Source: an uncultured Leptolyngbyaceae cyanobacterium (GTDB lineage Bacteria; Cyanobacteriota; Cyanobacteriia; Leptolyngbyales; Leptolyngbyaceae). Taken from it: a stretch of 64,000 nt of DNA. Positions 62,490 through 64,000 of this stretch are shown here, one piece after another (position 1 is the stretch's first letter; each line of letters starts with the position of its first letter). Made by a program: the position numbers and the translations under genes. The notes below the pieces were generated by a model, which was not told the origin of the DNA, did no database searches, and saw only the letters and a list, made by a program, of their open reading frames with translations. The DNA lies in assembly GCA_938023035.1 (NCBI GenBank), contig CALIDI010000013.1:1-64000 (forward strand). The letters run 5' to 3'.

Positions 62490-63475
62490 AGTAAGCCCGT
62501 TTAGGGAGCGAGCAATTACCAGACACGGCGGGGTGGTGAAATTGTCAACCCCGGTAGAGCAAATTGAGGTGTGCGATCGCATGGTATGCGATGTCATCAC
62601 CAGCGAAGGCAACATCTATCATGCTAAAAAAGCCCATGTTAGTGATCTTGACCCAAAACTCACAGTCAGTTTTGATGTCGAAAGGAGCCTTAACCCCTGA
62701 CAAATATGAGCGGTTGACCCGCTACGAATACTCTGCTAACGCCTTTAACGCTCTGCTAACGCCTTTAACAACGTTTACCTAGGACTCGATAGTCGCTTTC
62801 AACCAGAGCGCTACGGCATTGGCAACTGGAAAAATTGATCGAATCCATAATCACTCCTATAACTACCTTTTAACTACCTTTTAACCAGAGCGCTACGGCA
62901 TTGGCAACTGGAACATCTGGTACTGTCCTACAGGTAACTTAAATCAAGCCTATCAGCGGCAACTTCAGGGAGATCTTACCCATCCCTGCATTTTCGTCTC
63001 TTGCCCGACGATGAAATCTTCTGAACCGGGGATAGCCCCTACCGGGCATCATGTCTTGGAGATTGCCACCGTCTGCCCCTACGAGGCGTTTGCCCAACTC
63101 CACCAAACCGATCTCAAAGCTGACAAAGCTAAGAAACGGGAGGTTTACCAGCACATTATGACGAGTGTGGGCGTGTGATTCCTGATGTGGATGCCTACGT
63201 CCGCGTGAAGGTCTACGGGACTACTACCACAAGCGAATATTAGCTAGGACAACCTAAGGACAATATCTACGGAGCCAAACTGATTCCCAGTCAAGTGGGT
63301 TTAAATCGATTGGGTTACACAACCGAACTGTCTAATCTCTATGGTGGGGGCCAGTGCTGGCTACCCCAGTGTGCCCGGCGTGATTGGCAATGATATGGAT
63401 GTGGCCGAACTGCTCACAGGCCAGTCAGTTTGGAAACAGCCCAGCCTATCTAAGCAACTGGTGAAAGCGCGATGA
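62490..63475 (+). pseudogene. Decayed FAD-dependent oxidoreductase (phytoene-desaturase-like)
   Basis: Pieces in shifting frames read as one family. They are RERAITRHGGVVKLSTPVEQ (about 62498), YHAKKAHVSDLDPK, RFQPERYGIGNW, YQRQLQGDLTHP (about 62950), APTGHHVLEIATVCPYEAF, EVYQHIMTSVG, DVDAYVRVKVYG, YGAKLIPSQVGLNRLGYTTE and YPSVPGVIGNDMDVAELLTG, ending at TGA 63475. This is the C-terminal half of an FAD-dependent desaturase/isomerase of the carotenoid type. Several frameshifts, a stop and duplications (62801-62831 again at 62883-62913; a short one near 62737-62770) show it is dead. The N-terminal FAD-binding half is missing. Confidence 0.7.
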
Positions 63476-64000
63476 TAGTCAAAGTCGGGAAATTATTGCT
63501 TTAGTCAGAAGGCTTAGGCCGAAACCGAGTGATCAACCGCCAATACTGGGTAGGCTTTCTGAGGCGTTGCTAAACACAGGGATGAATTGCCCATCCCCAC
63601 GCCCTTGCATACGAACTAGCGGGCTTCTTCGCGAATTGTCTCCAAAGAATGCTGAACGCTTGGCACCATTGCGACTTCCGCGCTGGTCAGAGCCAAAACA
63701 GCCGAGCGATTAGGGCGATCGCCTATCTTCACACTAACCTCAAAAATTGAGGAAGCTGTGAGAAACAACTAGGCTTGCTACATCGTGAGATGCAGATGGC
63801 TCGGTCAACTAGTTGAAGGTGAGTCACTGGCGCACGTTTGCTCAAGCCGTCGGCCATTAGATTCAGCATCGGCAAAAACAACTGAAACTGGGATAGCATG
63901 CCCGTTCCACCGCACCTGTCAGTTAAAGATTCAGGGAAGGGGTTATAGGGTCAGCGATTCTGCTTTTTTCTCAATCAAGTCTGCCAGATCTTTCAAGAAG
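63476..64000. other. Non-coding end of window
   Basis: About 525 bases. Position 63570-63600 resembles the inverted end of repeat family C (GGGATGAATTGCCCATCCCC). A short minus-strand open frame is listed separately. No other gene is supported. Confidence 0.45.
63616..63768 (-). other. Short minus-strand open frame, possible gene fragment
   Basis: Fifty codons from TTG 63768 to a stop at 63616-63618 read VSVKIGDRPNRSAVLALTSA, then EVAMVPSVQHSLETIREEAR. The composition looks protein-like and includes a HIP1 site, but a stop precedes it directly and I recognise no family. It may be the tail of a broken gene. Confidence 0.25.

Noticed and set aside
62308-62700. 130-residue frame overlapping the exosortase gene's end
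   Set aside because: The first part is a shadow of the exosortase; only the part after about 62490 is meaningful, and it belongs to the decayed desaturase.

Overview
The window comes from a cyanobacterium. The palindrome GCGATCGC (HIP1, a cyanobacterial signature) occurs repeatedly inside and between genes. Several genes are typical cyanobacterial types: a DUF928 protein, a zam-type RNase II next to rpmG and rpsR, an 807-residue sucrose synthase, a Pilin_GH protein, a DUF1400 N-terminal module, Uma2 proteins and a cyanoexosortase. I saw no rRNA, tRNA, CRISPR array or intact insertion sequence. Assignments come from reading the sequence and from memory of families; no search was run.

Layout. 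1-8.9 kb is housekeeping: DUF928 protein, asparaginase-II family, murQ, a Pilin_GH lipoprotein, an RDD membrane protein, rpmG-rpsR-RNase II and a small unknown. 9.7-20.9 kb is a tight four-gene operon for a large cell-surface assembly: a DUF11/SdrD_B-like protein, a 1253-residue Ig-like plus beta-barrel protein, a beta-helix/OmpA protein and a 1428-residue protein with seven SdrD_B-type repeats. 21.5-31 kb holds an HTH regulator with a DUF7662-like N-terminus, an orphan cyanobacterial protein, cysH, sixA, a CAP protein, a ribokinase, sucrose synthase and a TPR-FHA protein. 32-44.4 kb holds a WD40 protein, an MBL hydrolase, a degenerate GAF histidine kinase, a FHA-Ser/Thr kinase broken by one in-frame TAG, the ATP-grasp/alpha-E/transglutaminase trio and a DUF1400 fragment protein. 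45-47.3 kb has a MNT-HEPN pair bracketed by direct repeats, and a Uma2 protein.

48.3-62.4 kb is an exopolysaccharide island, all on the + strand. It holds a polysaccharide pyruvyl transferase, an FrhB-type iron-sulfur protein, seven glycosyltransferases, an O-antigen ligase/polymerase and a cyanoexosortase. It is more AT-rich than the rest and poor in HIP1 at both ends. It also contains a decayed hexapeptide acyltransferase and is followed by a decayed FAD-dependent desaturase-like gene.

Non-coding DNA is rich in short interspersed repeats. At least four families can be seen by eye (called A to D here); one has inverted ends like a MITE.

How the genes fit together: the surface operon probably builds a large outer-membrane-anchored adhesin or surface structure. 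The island makes a complex, probably pyruvylated, extracellular glycan. Its cyanoexosortase suggests a link to processing of PEP-CTERM-type surface proteins, though no such substrate was found here.
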